Positions 41,867-56,800 of a stretch of DNA of 64,000 nucleotides are shown here, piece by piece; position 1 is the first letter of the stretch, and every line of letters begins with the position of its first letter. A program made the position numbers and the translations under genes. This stretch comes from Capsaspora owczarzaki ATCC 30864 (taxonomy: Eukaryota; Opisthokonta; Filasterea): positions 604,693 through 668,692 of the forward strand of contig NW_011887293.1 of assembly GCF_000151315.2 (NCBI RefSeq), in the 5' to 3' direction. The notes under the pieces were generated by a model that saw only the letters and a program-made list of their open reading frames with translations, was not told the origin of the DNA and did no database searches.

Positions 41867-44800
41867 ATGGCGCTGCATGTCGACGGCGCTGCTCGGTTTG
41901 CGTTTGACGCGCTGCCTGGCGTGGAAGCGATTCTCGCCCACCTAACCTCAACTCCAGCCAATCTGGCCTCCACTACCACTTCCACTCGTCCTGCTGATGC
42001 AAGCACTCGCCATCATCGTCATCACCAGGCAATGTCGGGCGACGTCGCGATGATGGCCAATGCCGCTGCAGTGCATCCTCGCCAAGCCGAGCTCGACGCG
42101 GCGATCGCGACCTTGACCACCGCAGTCAACACATGGCGCACAGTGCAACAGTCGCGCCGGACGGACGCAGCGAGCGCACAGAAGAGCAGTCACACCAGCA
42201 AGCAATCCAACGATGATGGTGTCACGCCGGTTCACATTGTCAAGGACGTGCTCAACGCGCTCGTGGCGCTGCTGCTGTTGCCGTCGTGCACGCTGCTGAT
42301 CGCGCAGCACTTCCGGCCAGTCCTCGTGGACTTGGTCGAGCGCGCAGCTGCGTCCACACGCACATTCATGATGATGATGATGCCGTCTGCTGCAGCAGAT
42401 GCCCTGGCTGGCTCGGGTGCGCGGAGGCTCTCGCCATGGAGCAGGCACGAGCAGACGGGCATTGCGTTCAGCCAGCTGCTGATGCTCCAGCCATCGCTGT
42501 TGCCCGCCGTGCTCGACTACTACCGCACTGCACCGTCGTACTTTGTGCGACTATTGCACGCAGGCTCATCCCCGAGTGACGCCGAGCAGAATGAGAATGA
42601 TGCTGCTGCTGCTGCTGCTGATTTGTGTGCGTTGCTGGCAGCCGCCCACCGCTTTCTGCGATTCGATGCGTCGGCATTCCGAAATCTCTGGGACTGGAGC
42701 CCAGTGTTTGGCTTGCTGACAAGCAGGCATCCAGAGACGCTGTTTCACGCGACCTGCATCAATGCGCTGATTGCCTCGCACGATGACCTCGCGCTTGCCT
42801 TCCCCTCGGACGACCTTGGCACACAGCTCTTGCTGCAAACGCACTTGCACGATGCAGAACTGTGCGCCATCGACCAGGCGGCGGTCAACACGGCAGCGTC
42901 TGCTGTGGCCCACTCTTCCTCATCATCGTCCTCCTCGTCGTCAACTTCTGCCCCATTACAGCTGCTCGTCACTGGAGCACATCTCTCATCCTCCCTTGTT
43001 GACATTTGCTCCATCATTTTGCGACGAAACTCGCCTGCCGAGAGCGAGGACTTGCCATCAGCTCGGTTGCTCGACACAACAACAACAACCGACCCAGCCT
43101 CTCACTCTTCATCAGCCAACACAACGCTTGTTGCGACGCGCACAACCGCGCGAAACCTTCGCACTGTCGCCCTTGCAGTATCACAACGCGTCCCAGTTCT
43201 CCTCGAGGGCCCCATTGGTTGCGGCAAAACGGCCGTCATCACCCGCTTGGCCGAGCTCACCGGCCGCACGCGCGAGTGCGACTTGATTCGAATCCACCTG
43301 GGCGATCAAGCAGACAGCAAAACTCTGCTGGGCACGTACATGTGCACCGAAACACCTGGTGAGTTCCGATGGCAGCCAGGCGCGTTGGCACAGGCGGTGG
43401 AACAAGGTCGGTGGCTTGTGATTGAAGACATCAACCTGGCTCCGCTCGATGTGCTTTCGGTCCTCATTCCGCTGCTTGAAAAGCGTCAGCTGTTCATTCC
43501 TGGGCGTGGCGAGGTGCTTGCCGCTGCTCCTGGATTCCAACTCTTTGCCACCCGTACTACCGCCACGCCGAGCGCAACAACGGCCGTGTCTGCCGACCCC
43601 GCTACGGACGACCACGACGACGACACACTCCTAGCTAGCAGTTCCGGCAGGACCTCGACAGCAATGGGCGATGCGCTTTGGAGCAAGGTTCGCTGTCTTC
43701 CACTCGGCACGGAGGAGCTTCGCTCCGTCTTGTCCATCAAGTTTCCTGCCTTGCAGTACATTCTCGACACGCTCATGGACGTGTACGTCACCATGGTTGT
43801 GCGACCAGCGAGCTCGTCAAGCGCGAGTGCTGCTGGCGTCACCGCGTTACCCTCATCCTCATCCTCTCGCCCGCTTTCGTTGCGCGACTTGATGAAGTGG
43901 TGCACTCGCTTGTCGGCCCTGCAAGCGCGCAAGTCAGAGGCGCAACTCACCTTGTCACGCGAGGAGATTTTTAGTGAAGCAGTCGATTGCTTTTGTCTCA
44001 TGACTGCCAATCCCGATCGCCGACTCGCACTTCTCCGAGCTGTTGGCACTGCCATCGGCCTCTCGAAAGAGAGTGTCAAGTACTATGTCGAGTCGTTCAA
44101 ACCCGCCGTCCAGCAAACAGCCGCAGTGTTTTCGGTCGGGCGCGCCTTGCTTCCCGTGCTGCCCCCTGTGCCGGGCGCGCAGCAGACCTTTTATGCAACG
44201 TCACGCTTTGCCTTTACGCGCCATGCGCTCAAGCTTCTCGAAAGCATTGCGTCGTGCGTGTCTGCAAACGAACCCGTCCTCCTCTCGGGCGAGACGGGTA
44301 CTGGCAAAACCTCCGTTGTTCAGTTCCTCTCCGAGCAGCTTGGGCAACGTCTGTCTGTGCTCAACATGAGTCAGCAGAGCGATTCATCCGATTTACTGGG
44401 TGGCTTCAAGCCCGTCGATGTGCATGTGCTCTGTGCCCCGCTCAAGGAGCAGTTTGACCTGATCTTCCCGCAAACCTTCTCGCGCAAAGCAAACGCCAAG
44501 TTTATTGCCAAGGTTTCTGCAGTGTTTGCGGCCAAAGACTGGGACAAGCTCCTCAGTCTTCTTTCCAGCGCCGTCCAAATGGCACAAGCAAAGATGGACA
44601 AGGAGAATGGCGACCGCGAGTCCGGCACCAGCGATATCGCTCTGCCTGCACGCATCTTCACCCCTCAGCTTCGCACTCAGTGGACTGCATTCACCCATGC
44701 CGTGACCAAGTTTGAAAAGCAGCGAGAGCAACTTCGTCAAGGCAGCTTTGCTTTTGACTTTGTGGAAGGCACGCTGGCTGAGGCTGTGCGCTCGGGTCAA

Positions 44801-47800
44801 TGGGTGCTCCTCGATGAGATCAACCTGGCCAATCCTGAAACACTCGAGTGTCTCAATGGTCTGCTTGATGGCGAGCACGGCAGCCTCACCCTGACGGAGC
44901 GAGGCGATCTCGAGCCCATCCCGCGCCATCCCAACTTTCGCTTGTTTGCCTGCATGAACCCAGCCACCGACGTTGGCAAGCGCGACTTGCCTCCGGGCTT
45001 CCGCAACCGCTTTACCGAACTCTACGTCGACGATGTCACCGACAAGGAGGACCTGACCACCGTGGTCGGCAGCTACCTGAAGTCCATTCCCTCCATTTCT
45101 CCCAAGCTGATTGACGACACGGTCGCCTTTTACCTCTCCGTCCGCCGAGAGACGGCGGCCACGCTGGCGGATGGCTCTGCTCAGCGACCACACTTTAGCT
45201 TGCGCACGCTGTGCCGAGCGCTGGAGCACGCCAAGTCCGTTCTGCCCATTTATGGCTTGCAGCGCTCCTTGTACGAGGGCTTTTGCATGAGCTTTTTGAC
45301 TCAACTCGGCCGCACCAGCTTCCTTGCCGTGCACGCGCTCATTGAGCGGGCATTCGTCACTGGCGCACTGGGCGCTGGCCAAGCCGCCTCTGGCTTGCCC
45401 TCGTCGTACTCGTCCGCGACAGCGTCCACCACAGCCGTGGCCGCGTTCACGCGCGTCCCCGCAGAGCCCACTCCGCTCGGGTCGCATGTTTTGGTGGAAG
45501 GGTTTTGGGTTGAACGCGGCACAGAGCCCCTGCCCACTGGTCCGTTGCCCTACATTATCACTCCTTCCATTCGCGATAATCTGCGCTGCCTTGCCCGCAT
45601 TGCCACGACCCGTCGGCACCCCGTGCTCATCCAAGGCCCAACCTCGAGTGGCAAGACCAGTATGGTCGAATACCTGGCCATGTTGACGGGCCACCGATTT
45701 GTCCGCATCAACAACCACGAGCACACTGATTTGCAAGAGTATCTCGGCAGCTATGTCTCCGACGAGAATGGCCAGCTCCGCTTCCACGAAGGTGTCCTTG
45801 TGGAGGCTGTGCGCAAGGGCTACTGGATTGTCTTGGACGAGCTCAACTTGGCGCCCTCGGATGTGCTCGAGGCTCTCAACCGCCTTCTTGACGACAATCG
45901 CGAGCTCTATCTCACCGAGACGCAAGAAACCGTTCGGCCCCACCCGCACTTTATGCTCTTTGCCACCCAAAATCCTCCGGGTCTCTATGGTGGTCGCAAG
46001 GCACTCTCTCGTGCCTTCCGCAACCGTTTTGTGGAACTGCACTTTGACGACATTCCCGACACGGAGCTGGAGACCATTCTGTCTTCCCGCTGCGCCATCC
46101 CGCCATCCTACTGCACCAAACTGGTGGCCATCCTGCGCGATCTCCAAAAGCAGCGCCAAGGGACGAACGTTTTTGCGGGCAAGCAGGGCTTTATCACCCT
46201 TCGTGATCTCTTTCGCTGGGCAAACCGCCACCCGAACGGCTATCAGCAGTTAGCCGAGGATGGTTACATGATTCTCGCCGAGCGCGTCCGCAAGCAAGAC
46301 GAGAAGGAGCTGGTCAAGACTGTCTTGCAACGCCACTTGAACGTGACCATCGATTTGGAGCGCTTGTACTCTTGTGCCGCTCCGCGCTCACACCACAATA
46401 CAACCACCAAGCGCGGTAACGCGAGCGCTTTTGTCTCTGAAGACGATCTGTACGGCTCGGCGCTCTTCCACGACATGATTGCCAGGCTGCAGGCTGAGAG
46501 CACCACAGACGCTGACGCAGCAGATGATCCGCTTCTCGAGTTCCGAGCCCTGGTTTGGACTCGTGCCATGCGCCGCTTGTTTGTTCTTGTCGAACGCTGT
46601 TTGCGGAACAAGGAGCCGATTCTGCTTGTTGGCGACACGGGCACAGGCAAGACAACCATCCTGCAAGTGTTTGCTGGCATTCTGCGGTCTCGCTTGCACA
46701 TTGTCAACTGCCATCAACACACCGAAACGTCCGACTTTATTGGTTCCTTGCGACCCGTCCGTGGCAAGGAGCAAGTGACCGCCACGCTGCACCAGTTGCT
46801 GGCAGCGTACTATGCCACATCAGCTGCTGCTGCTGGGGCATCTGCTGACGCAGTGACCCAACCCCCTGCGTCCTGTGCCGAGCTAGTCCAATGGTTTGAG
46901 ACCCTCCAGGTGCCATCCGACACTGCAGAGGTCCAGAGCATCATGCAGCTGATTCCCGAGTACCGCGCCCTGTTTGCGTGGAGTGATGGTCCGCTTGTTA
47001 CGGCCATGCGCAGCGGAGACATGTTCCTCTTGGACGAAATTTCACTTGCAGACGACTCTGTTCTCGAGCGCTTGAACAGTGTCCTCGAACCAGGACGTCT
47101 GCTCGTGCTGGCCGAAAAAGTGGGCGGCAACAACTCGAGTGACCGCACCACCGGAGGAAACGAGCAAGGTACTGCTGCTTCCGACCTGGACGTCGAGGAA
47201 CTGGTCGCGCACGACGGCTTCCGCATTGCCGCCACCATGAATCCCGGTGGCGATTTCGGCAAGAAGGAACTCTCGCCTGCGTTGCGCAACCGTTTCACTG
47301 AAATCTGGGTCCCCCACGTCAACGATCGCGAGGACTTGAGCAACATTCTTCAGTCAAGTCTGCTCACGCTGCCCGACGCTCTCCATCAAGCGCAGTCGGA
47401 GCTCCAGATCTGGGCAGGTGCCTTTGCTCAACAGGAGCATCTGGAGGGCGCAGTGCGCTCCCATCTCGAGCAAGCGATTGCTGCCCTGCATTCTCTGGGG
47501 CTGCCAACCCTGATGCTTGACTTTGTGGACTGGTTCCGTTCGCAGCACAATCGCTCTGTCGTTAGTTTGCGTGACTTGTTGTCGTGGGTTCGCTTTATCA
47601 ACACAATGACCGTTCGCCACGTCGTGCAATCCCTGAACGGCGCTTCTGCAATGCTGACCGAAGCCAGCGAGCGCGCCGTTGCCTTCCAGTTCTTTGTGCA
47701 CGGCGCGTCCATGGTGTTTATCGATGCCATCGGCACTGGCGCCATTGCTACGCCAAACTCTTCTGCCGCCAAGGACGCTGCCGTTCGCTTCCTGCTGTCG

Positions 47801-50800
47801 CAAGCGCCTGCAAACCTCGGTCCGAGTGCCGCCCAATCTGCTGCAACGCGCATGATTCTGAATGTCGGCGATGGCAACAGCAGCAGCCTGGTCGACGACG
47901 AGCCCGCGTCCCAGCAAGCACCTGCCGCCACCACGACGTTCGGCGTCGATCCCTTCTACATTCCGCTTGCCGGCGAGCCACAGAAGGCAAACTTTACCGT
48001 TCATGCCGCCACCACCCGCCGCAACTTGATTCGCGTGCTCCGAGCGCTGCAACTGTCGCGCCCAGTTTTGCTCGAAGGCAGTCCCGGCGTGGGCAAAACT
48101 AGTCTGATTGTTGCGCTGGCCGCGCTTTCTGGCAATGCCGTGGAGCGCATCAACCTTTCCGAACAGACCGATGTCATGGACTTGTTTGGCTCGGACTTGC
48201 CCGTGGAAGATGGCGCGGGCGGCGAGTTTGCGTGGCGCGATGGCGTTTTTTTGCAAGCCATGAAGCAGGGCAAATGGGTGTTGCTGGACGAGCTCAATCT
48301 TGCCTCGCAAGCTGTTCTCGAAGGTCTGAATGCATGCTTGGACCATCGCGCAACCGTCTACATTCCCGAGCTCGACCGCTCGTTTGCATGCGCGCCGTCC
48401 TTCCGAGTCTTTGCCTGCCAAAACCCCCTGCAGCAAGGCGGTGGCCGCAAAGGATTGCCCAAGTCCTTCCTCAATCGATTCACCCAAGTCTACGTCGAGC
48501 CTCTCACCGACGCCGATCTCGAGTTTATCGCTATGCGTTTCCACGAGGCCATCCCGTCGTCCGTGCTCAAGAAGATGATTGAGTTCAACTCGCGGTTGCA
48601 CCACGAGACCATGGTGGCGCGGTCCTTTGGCCGACTCGGCGCTCCCTGGGAGTTCAATTTGCGCGATGTCTTCCGTTGGTGCGAGCTGATGCTTGCCCAC
48701 CAGGCGGACGGAGCATGGAATCCGGCCGTCTTTTTCGACGTCATGTACCTGCAGCGCTTCCGTTCTCAGGACGATCGCGTGAAGGCTACCGAACTGTTTT
48801 GCGCCGTTTTTGCGCAGCCACTCGCTGCCTCTTCGTCTACGCTTGATGCAACAACAGCCGAATCCGAGGCATCCGGCCATCCAGTGGATTGGGCAGCAAT
48901 CACGACCGCAGCTGCGAATGCCCTGACGATGAACCCGGAGCTGCAGCTCTGGCCAGACTCCATCACTCTGGGCCACGTTGCACTTGAGCGCGTCTCCATT
49001 GCCACGGACGAGGCAACGCCGACAACTGTTTCGGCGCTCGCGGCCGCCAACCACGCCGCTCGCCCAGTCGATCGCACGCTCGAGCACTTCCCGCTCCCGT
49101 TGACCGGTTTTCTGCGACCACTGAGTGCACTGATGACCTGTGTCAAGCATGGATGGATGTCGATCGTCTGTGGCGGGGCGTCTGTCGGCAAGTCCAGCTG
49201 CATTCGATGGCTCGCTGCTGCCACGGGTCACCCGCTGCACCAGTTCTCCATGAACTCGTCCGTCGATACCATGGAGCTCCTCGGTGGGTTTGAGCAAGTC
49301 GACATTGCGCCCCAGCGTCAACATCTGGTTGATGCCATTGCCCAAACCGTCCAGGTGGCCATGCAGCGACTCGTGCTCTTCCAAGCTTCCGTCCCAGAGA
49401 CGGATGTGGTGGGCCTCGAGGCCCTTGCCTCCACGCTTCAACGCATCTCTGGCGCCTGGGACAGCTGCATCACTCGTTTGGCTGCGCTCCGGGCTCAACA
49501 GCAGCAAGCCAACACTGCGAACGAGGCGGCAAACAGCAGCGCTCCATCCGAGCCATTGTACGAGGCGCTGTCCGCTTGTCTCAATCTGATCGAGGCCGCG
49601 ATGATGGAATTTGGCTGCGCACCCATCCCTCTTGCAGAGGTCCGCCAGACACTCGCGACCGTGCGCACTCTGGAGCAAGCCAATCTGAGTGGCCGATTTG
49701 AGTGGATTGATGGTCTTCTTGTCCAAGCCCTGCGAAATGGCCATTGGGTTGTCATTGACAATGTCAACTTTTGCAATCCGTCCGTTCTCGATCGCCTCAA
49801 CCCGCTCCTCGAAACGAACGGCGTGCTCGTCGTTTCCGAACGCGGCTGCAACGACAACAATGACGCCGGCGCAGAGGTCATCCGTCCCCACCCCAATTTC
49901 CGTCTCTTCCTCACCATGGACCCCAAGCACGGCGAGATTTCTCGTGCCATGCGCAACCGAGGTGTGGAAATTGTGCTGCTGGACGAGGCCCTGTCCTCTG
50001 CCGACGCCGCTGCCATGATGGCTTCCGTCGGACTGCACTTGGGTGTCCAGCTGGAGGAGGCCTTGGTGTCGTTCCATCGCGCGCTGCTGCACTTTGACCA
50101 ACCCGCCAACGACCTGAACAATGGCGGCGCAGGGTCTCTTCCTGCCTCCAAAGCGCTGGTCGATACTCTGCGGGGCGCTGTTTCGCCCTTGGCTCTGCCC
50201 ACTGTCGCACGTCGCGTGCACCACGCTTTGAGCATTGGGTTGTCCGACGTCCGCGAGTTGCTGTCCGCTGTTGTCGACGACGTCTACGGGCGTGCTGTTG
50301 CCGCCATTCCAGGGCAGCTTGCGCGCTACCGGCAGCTCAAGCAACGTCTGCTTGGCGGCTCGGGACTTGTTGGAGCGAGCGTCTGCTCTGGGCTTTCTGC
50401 CACGACATTGTCGCCAACCATGTCTGGTCAAGGCCGGTTGGCCCACTCTTCCTTGACTGGAGCGGCCGTGGACGGTGCTCATGCCTTTGTCGACTTGCAC
50501 CGTCGCTTGGCGGCGCTTTTGCTCTTGGCCATTCAGTCCTCGACCAAGCCACTCGATCAGACCATCCGTCAAATCCACGCACTGCTGCATACGTTTACTC
50601 CAGCTCAGCGGACGCGAGTGCTCTCTTTGCTGCCCTCCGAGCGAATGACCATGAATCAAGCTGCCGCCAGCATCGCCGCAGCGCTGTCATCAGACGACGC
50701 GGAATTCTTTGTCACATTCCACGCTCGACTGCTCGCATTGCTTGAAGGCATCAGCCCGAGTGCCCGCCGCGCCCGGATGCTTTGGCTCGGCGTGTTGCGC

Positions 50801-53800
50801 GAAACCATTGAACTCGTGTCCAACGTCTGCTCGATTCTACAGCTCTACCACGCACGGCTGGCTTCTTGGTGCGAACAAACAGTCGCAGCTATCGACGCAG
50901 CTGTAGGCGCAGCTACGTTGGTTCTCAACCACCCCATCTGCCAAGGATTTTGGGCATTCCGCGATTCTCTCGCAGCGCAACTTGCTCCATTGGTGGCCTC
51001 CACTGCATGGGGTGGAAATACAATGCTTCTTTTGGCTGCGTCTCACGCCGCGCTTGTGCCCACACGCTCTCCGTCTGTTCCGTTGGCTATTGCTGCTCGT
51101 CGCATGACGCGAAGCGATCTTCCTGCCGAGCAGCCGTCCGAGGCCGACAAGCAAGCCGTGTTGTTTGATGAAGCTTGCCGTCAACTGCTGCAAGTATACT
51201 TGCGCTATTGCTGGGATGCCACTGTGGACAAGCATCGTACATCGTCCACCGTCGCTTCCAGCAACGATGGGTTTGACGGCATCAGCCTGCTCGAGCAGTC
51301 ACGCCGACTTTTGCAAGGCTATGATGCTGGCCAGGGTCGTTATACTGGCGCTGTAACATACACGGCGCTGCAACTCGTGGCACCGTTTTTGGACACTGTT
51401 GAGCAGTATCTCACCGAAATGTTCCAGTCTTTCGGCACTGCTCTCGCTGTTGGTCAGACGTCACTTCCGGCGCAAGCACTCCTCGACCTGCGTCAAGTTG
51501 CTGGACTGCTCGAGTCGCGTCTCCGCCCCTGCATGTACCATCTTCGACGCTCGTTGTCGCAGTTCCCGCACCCCGACATTTCGACGCTCTTGCTGGAGTG
51601 GCGTTGGCTGCAAAAGTGCTTGCGACAGCTGATTCAATTCCCACTGCACGAAAGTCTGCAATCCTTCCGCGAGTCAGCGCAGACTGAAGCCAAGTTACAA
51701 CTGCTCCTGGACAAGCTGGGCGCTGCATTGCAGCTCTCTGACACGCAGTCTCCCATTTCAGCACTCTGGAAGCGTGGCGGTCATCCTGCGGCATTCCGTT
51801 CCAAGCGCGCAGCACACGTGTCCGCGGAGGTTGGACGGCTTTCCAGCGAACTTGCTGTGCCACTAGTGTCTTCCCACGACAGCTTGGTCACTGGCTCGCA
51901 AAAGTCCCTTCGAAGCAGCCACGGCTCCTCGGCGTTGCTGGAAGCGTCAGAGTCTTTCTCACGACTGGTGGAGGTTTCTGGGTGGGTCGGCGACCTCTCG
52001 GCTCTGCAAGTGACTCCACTTGCTGCTGGCGCCGAGCAGCGCAGCATGCTGGCTGAAGCGGGTGCGACTGTCGCACACGTCAGCGCCATGTACCAAGCCA
52101 ACGACCATTCGCGCAGCGAGCTCTTGCTTGCATCGGTGGAGCGCTTGGTTGCCAACGTCCAAGCGCAGCAAAAGGGTCGGTCTGCGGTTGCTGCTGCTGT
52201 GTCGAACGTCGAATCGTCGGGCATGGCGATGGAGTCATCCGCCGAAGACGAGCAGGCAGACTCGGCGGCAGTGTCTGACGAAGACCATCAACGACTGCTC
52301 CGAGACTTGGTCGCCAAAGTGGATCTTTGGCCGCTTTGTGACCATCGTGCCTTGGTGCTCGAGCAACAGGCAATCCAAGCTGCCCAGGTCGCGTCCGTCA
52401 TGTGCCGTGCAACCAACATCGACATGGACTTGGTCGAGCACAAGTGCCGACATTCGCTGGAACTGCTGGAAAAGTTTAAAGACTACTCTCTGCGAATGAC
52501 TCCTCGTGCTCCAGCCGACGTTGCCACCGTTCAAGTGCTGTTGTGGCAAAATGCGACTCTAGCAGCAATCCCGAATCCGTCCAAGCCCCGTTCTCACGAC
52601 CAGCGTCGAGCTCTGCTGGATGCCTTTGCCAGTTCGTTTGAAGCGGCGCGGGATGCGCTGCTCGTGTCGCACCATGCTCGTCTCGTGGCCAACACAAGCA
52701 ACGATCTGTCGTTTATTGACTTCAGATCCATTGTCGAGCAATTGGGTGCCGAGACTTCTGCGCTGCAACAGGGCAACCAAGCGACGCTTCCTTTTGCGAC
52801 TCGGGTTGAGAACGTGGCCAAACTTTCAACTGCCTGCTTGGCATCCAGCGGCAGCCCGCGTCTGCACCAGTCTTTGCAAACCGCTCACGTGGCTCCCATG
52901 CTCCAAAGCTTGCATGGTGTCGCGTTGCAGAGCGCGCCGAGCAAAATCGATCAACTCCGTCAACTCGAGCGTCACCTGGCTTCGGACGCTGACGTCCGTG
53001 TTGACCACTTGCTGCCGGAGACCTTGTCGCTTTGCGCCCTCTTGTGCAACACACTTGCTCCTTACAGTGTGGCCAGCGCGGAGCCAGCGCATGTCGCGTC
53101 GGCTCTGCTGCTATTGCAACAGATCACGCTCGATACGTCGACTGCGCCAGATGTTCTCCGTGCTGTGATTGAGCAGCTTACGCTTGCGCAACTCCCAGTC
53201 TCCGTGTCAGAGCACTTTGAGTCACTTTTGCTGCCGTTGGCCCACGCACTTTCCAACGCGCTCCAGTCTGCGCCGGCCACTTTGCCAAGCGACAACCAAC
53301 ACCACCAGACGCTTCACGAAGTGTCCAATGCAAAAGCATCGCTCTTGCTCGGCTCGCTTCGGTTGGCGTTACTTGTGCCGCGTGCCCCGGTCGATCCTGC
53401 CGTCAAAGCCGCCGTCAAGCTCGAGCATTCCCGGCTTGACATGGCTCTTCTGACTGTTGAGCGACAAGTTCATTCCGATCTGGAGCTCTTGCGCACTGGC
53501 AACTCGTCTTCGCCGCGCATTTCCGACCTGACCAGCCAGGTTGAGCTTGAGGTGCGGCGTTCCGACGAGCTGTCCCAGAATGTAGTGTTGCGCCCCGAGG
53601 TGCCGGGATTTGCCAGCCTCGTCGCCGAGTGGCAGCAGTTTGCCTCTACCATGCTTGAGGGTGCTCGCGTGCACGCCATGGTTGGCGGATTCGAGCAGCT
53701 GGCAACCGCTGCTGCCACCGCTGGCGGTGCTTCTCACCACGACAAGAAGCTGCTCGTCGGTCGGTTGCAGCAACTCCAGAGCCAGGAAATTGCGTGGCAG

Positions 53801-56800
53801 AGCAACTGCACTAGCTTTGTTTCACGTTCGCGTGAGCGCTACCCCTTGTACAGCGACGTGGTTTTGCCCATGTGTGCTGCAGTGTTTCTTGTGACGGACG
53901 GCGTTCGTCGTCTCGCGCATGTCGCTGCGACAGCGATTGCCAACGTCGAGATCGAAACGCAGCTCGTCCGAGCGTGGTCTGCATTCCCGCCTCAGGCGCT
54001 CGCCATCGCGCTCCCATCCGAGCTCGATCCTGCCACGGACGACGCCACTGCTCCGCACTCGATCCTTCTGCATGAGGCGCGCCACACTGTCCGTCGTTGC
54101 ATTGCCTTGCACCATTTGCACAGCGCGAAACCAGAGTACCAGCAGCTGCGTCTCGCAGCGCTCTCGGTCGGCTTGGCGCATCTCGTGGTTCACACTGAAA
54201 GCGCCCGAGCTGTGGACCCCCAAACCCTTGCATTCCTGCACGAGCTCGTGGACGAACATTCGCGTGCGTGGCGCGTTCACCGTGACGCTGCCAAAGAGCT
54301 TGCCAAGGTCGAGTCGAGTCTTTACCGCTTTGCCAGCATTGTGATTGGCGACGGCGCAAAGCGCATGGACGAGGAAGAGCGCGAGCGCGAGTTCCGTGCA
54401 CTCTTCCCCGATTTCGGCTCGGACTTTGCCCACATGGTCGACTCGGATGAGTTTGCTCCCATCGAACCGTCCGTCCCCGTTGTCCAAAACAACCCAGCCC
54501 AGCCGACCAAAGCGCCCTCCGCCGAGGCGATTCGCGTTGCACAGCTCGAACGCGACGTCTTGCCGCCTGCAGCCCTGCTCGCCGTGGCGCGATGCCACCG
54601 AGAGCTGTTTGAAGCCTGCACCCCGCACTCGCTGCTCAACGTGGAAAGCGACATGGTGGCTCCTGTCCATGCTCGCCACGATGCCAGCCGCATTCGTCTG
54701 TTCGAGGAGCGCTATCGCTCGTTGAGTCACGTCATGCAAATGCTGTCTCATCAACAAAACGACGGAGGTCGCACCGATGCGGATGCCTCGTCAGCGCACG
54801 TCCTCGCCAGTGCCATCATGCGATTGCAGCTCTCCAACTCTTCCGACCAAGCTCTGATGCGTGGTCTTTCTCCGTTGGATGCAGCCAGCTCTGGCGAGTA
54901 CATGTCGGACGATCTTTTGCGCGAGCTGGTCGCTGACTTTTCAAGCACCGATGTGCACAAGAAGGCGCGTGGCGGTTGGACCAAGCGTGCAGCCGCCGCT
55001 TCTGACGTGTTTGCGTCGGCCACCTACGACATTTATCGCGACCCCAATGTGATTGAGGTTCAACATGCGATCGAGGTGCTCAACGCCTTCATCAAGCGCA
55101 CCACTGACTTGCTTCGCATGTGGCCCGATCATCCCATTTTGCAGCACCTGCTGGCTGTGGCCACTCGTGTCCTGTCCTTCCCAATCACCTCGCCCTTGAT
55201 GCGAATCTTGAATGGTCTTGAAATTCTCTTCACCAAAGCGCACGAGTGGGAGAAGGTCGCTGCCAGGCACGTCTCGCTCTCCTCGCAGATTGATCGGCTG
55301 ACGCAGCTCATTCTGCGTTGGCGCCAGTTGGAACTCAAAGCGTGGCCTCTCGCGCTGCGTGCAAAGGAGCGCGACGTTCAAAACAAGGTTCTTGGCGCGT
55401 TCTGGTTGCATCTGTACGCATTGGTCGCGACTATCGCATCGGCTTCGTCCACATCGTTGCCACAAACGACCGTCCCTGCGGACTCTGAGTCCAAAGCCGA
55501 TGAAGACGACGACGACGACCATGACAATGATGACAGCGCTGACAAGGCCTCTGCTCCGATCGACGGATTTGCGCTTGTGCGTCAAGCGCAGACGACTCTG
55601 CAGGACTTGATCAAGGCTTCCTGCCTGGGTGACTTTGCCGTCCGTGTGCGCATGCTCCACGCCTTCTACTGTCACGTGTCCACCATGTGCAGCATGACCT
55701 TTGGCGCTGCGGACAAGCAACGCACACCGCTGCATGCGCTGCGCGACGCGCTCTTGCAATCGTTCTTGGTTTACGTTCAGTTTGTGCCCTCGGTGGTGGA
55801 TGAGCTCGACAAGTTGCGCCGTCCTGTCGTCGAAGAGCTTGACAACTTTACCAAGATTGCTCGTTGGAAGGATGTCAACTACTGGGCAGTCAAGGAGAGT
55901 GCCGAAAAGTCTCACCGAGCCCTGCACAAATTCAGCAAGCGATATCAGGATGCACTGACGACTCCCGCAGCGTCCATCTTGCAGGCAGGCCTCTCCAGTC
56001 TCTCCGCCGCTCGCGAAATCACTGACGCAGCCAACGTGGTTGGTGCGCACATCAGCAAGGTTGCACGTAAATTGGCCGCCAAACGCACTCGCGGTGCTGC
56101 TGGCCATGCTGCTGCTGCGGCAGGTGATCAGTCACTGATTGCGAATGAGCTCGAGAGCTGGGTGCCGCAACAGCTCAAGACGCGGTTTGCCGAGGCGGTC
56201 GCGCCCGTGACTGCTCGCATCCATGCCCTCGAGGCACGTGCGGCGCTTCAATCGACGTCGGACGACGTGATGATGGTTGTCGTCGACCAAGCTGGCGATG
56301 CCGGAACGAACACCAGTGGCAACACTGATGGAAATCTGCTTGCCCGCATCCCCGCATTGAGCGCACGACTCTCCAAGATTGCCTCGCGTGATATTTTCGA
56401 GATTGTTAGCAGAACAGCGACCCGGTCTCCGGGCTCGGTCATTGAGCATATTGTCGCCGTGGACGAGTTTGCTGTGGAGATTATCGCGCGTGCCAAAGAG
56501 TTCCGCGAGTGGGTCTATGTCCCGCCGCCGATTACCGACAAAGAGCGCATCAAAGAGCTCGAGTCGAAGGCTGTGAAACACCAGCGGCAGCTCAAGGGCA
56601 AGGCACTCGCCGCGCTGCTGCGCCATCTCCGCCTCGTTGGTCTGTCCGCCCGTGGCGCCATGAACGCCGCGACGGCAGATACAAGCCTGGAATCGCTCAT
56701 GGCTGCCCCTGCGTTTGCCCAAGTCGCCATGACCACTTTGGCCTCTGGTGATGGCGCCGTTGCCACTGTTGGCGCAAATGCCGGCCTCTACAGCATGCTG

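Noticed and set aside
47354-50659. 1,101-codon open frame on the minus strand
   Set aside because: It is entirely antisense to conserved AAA modules of midasin; its residues (His/Arg/Gln/Gly-rich) show no family pattern.
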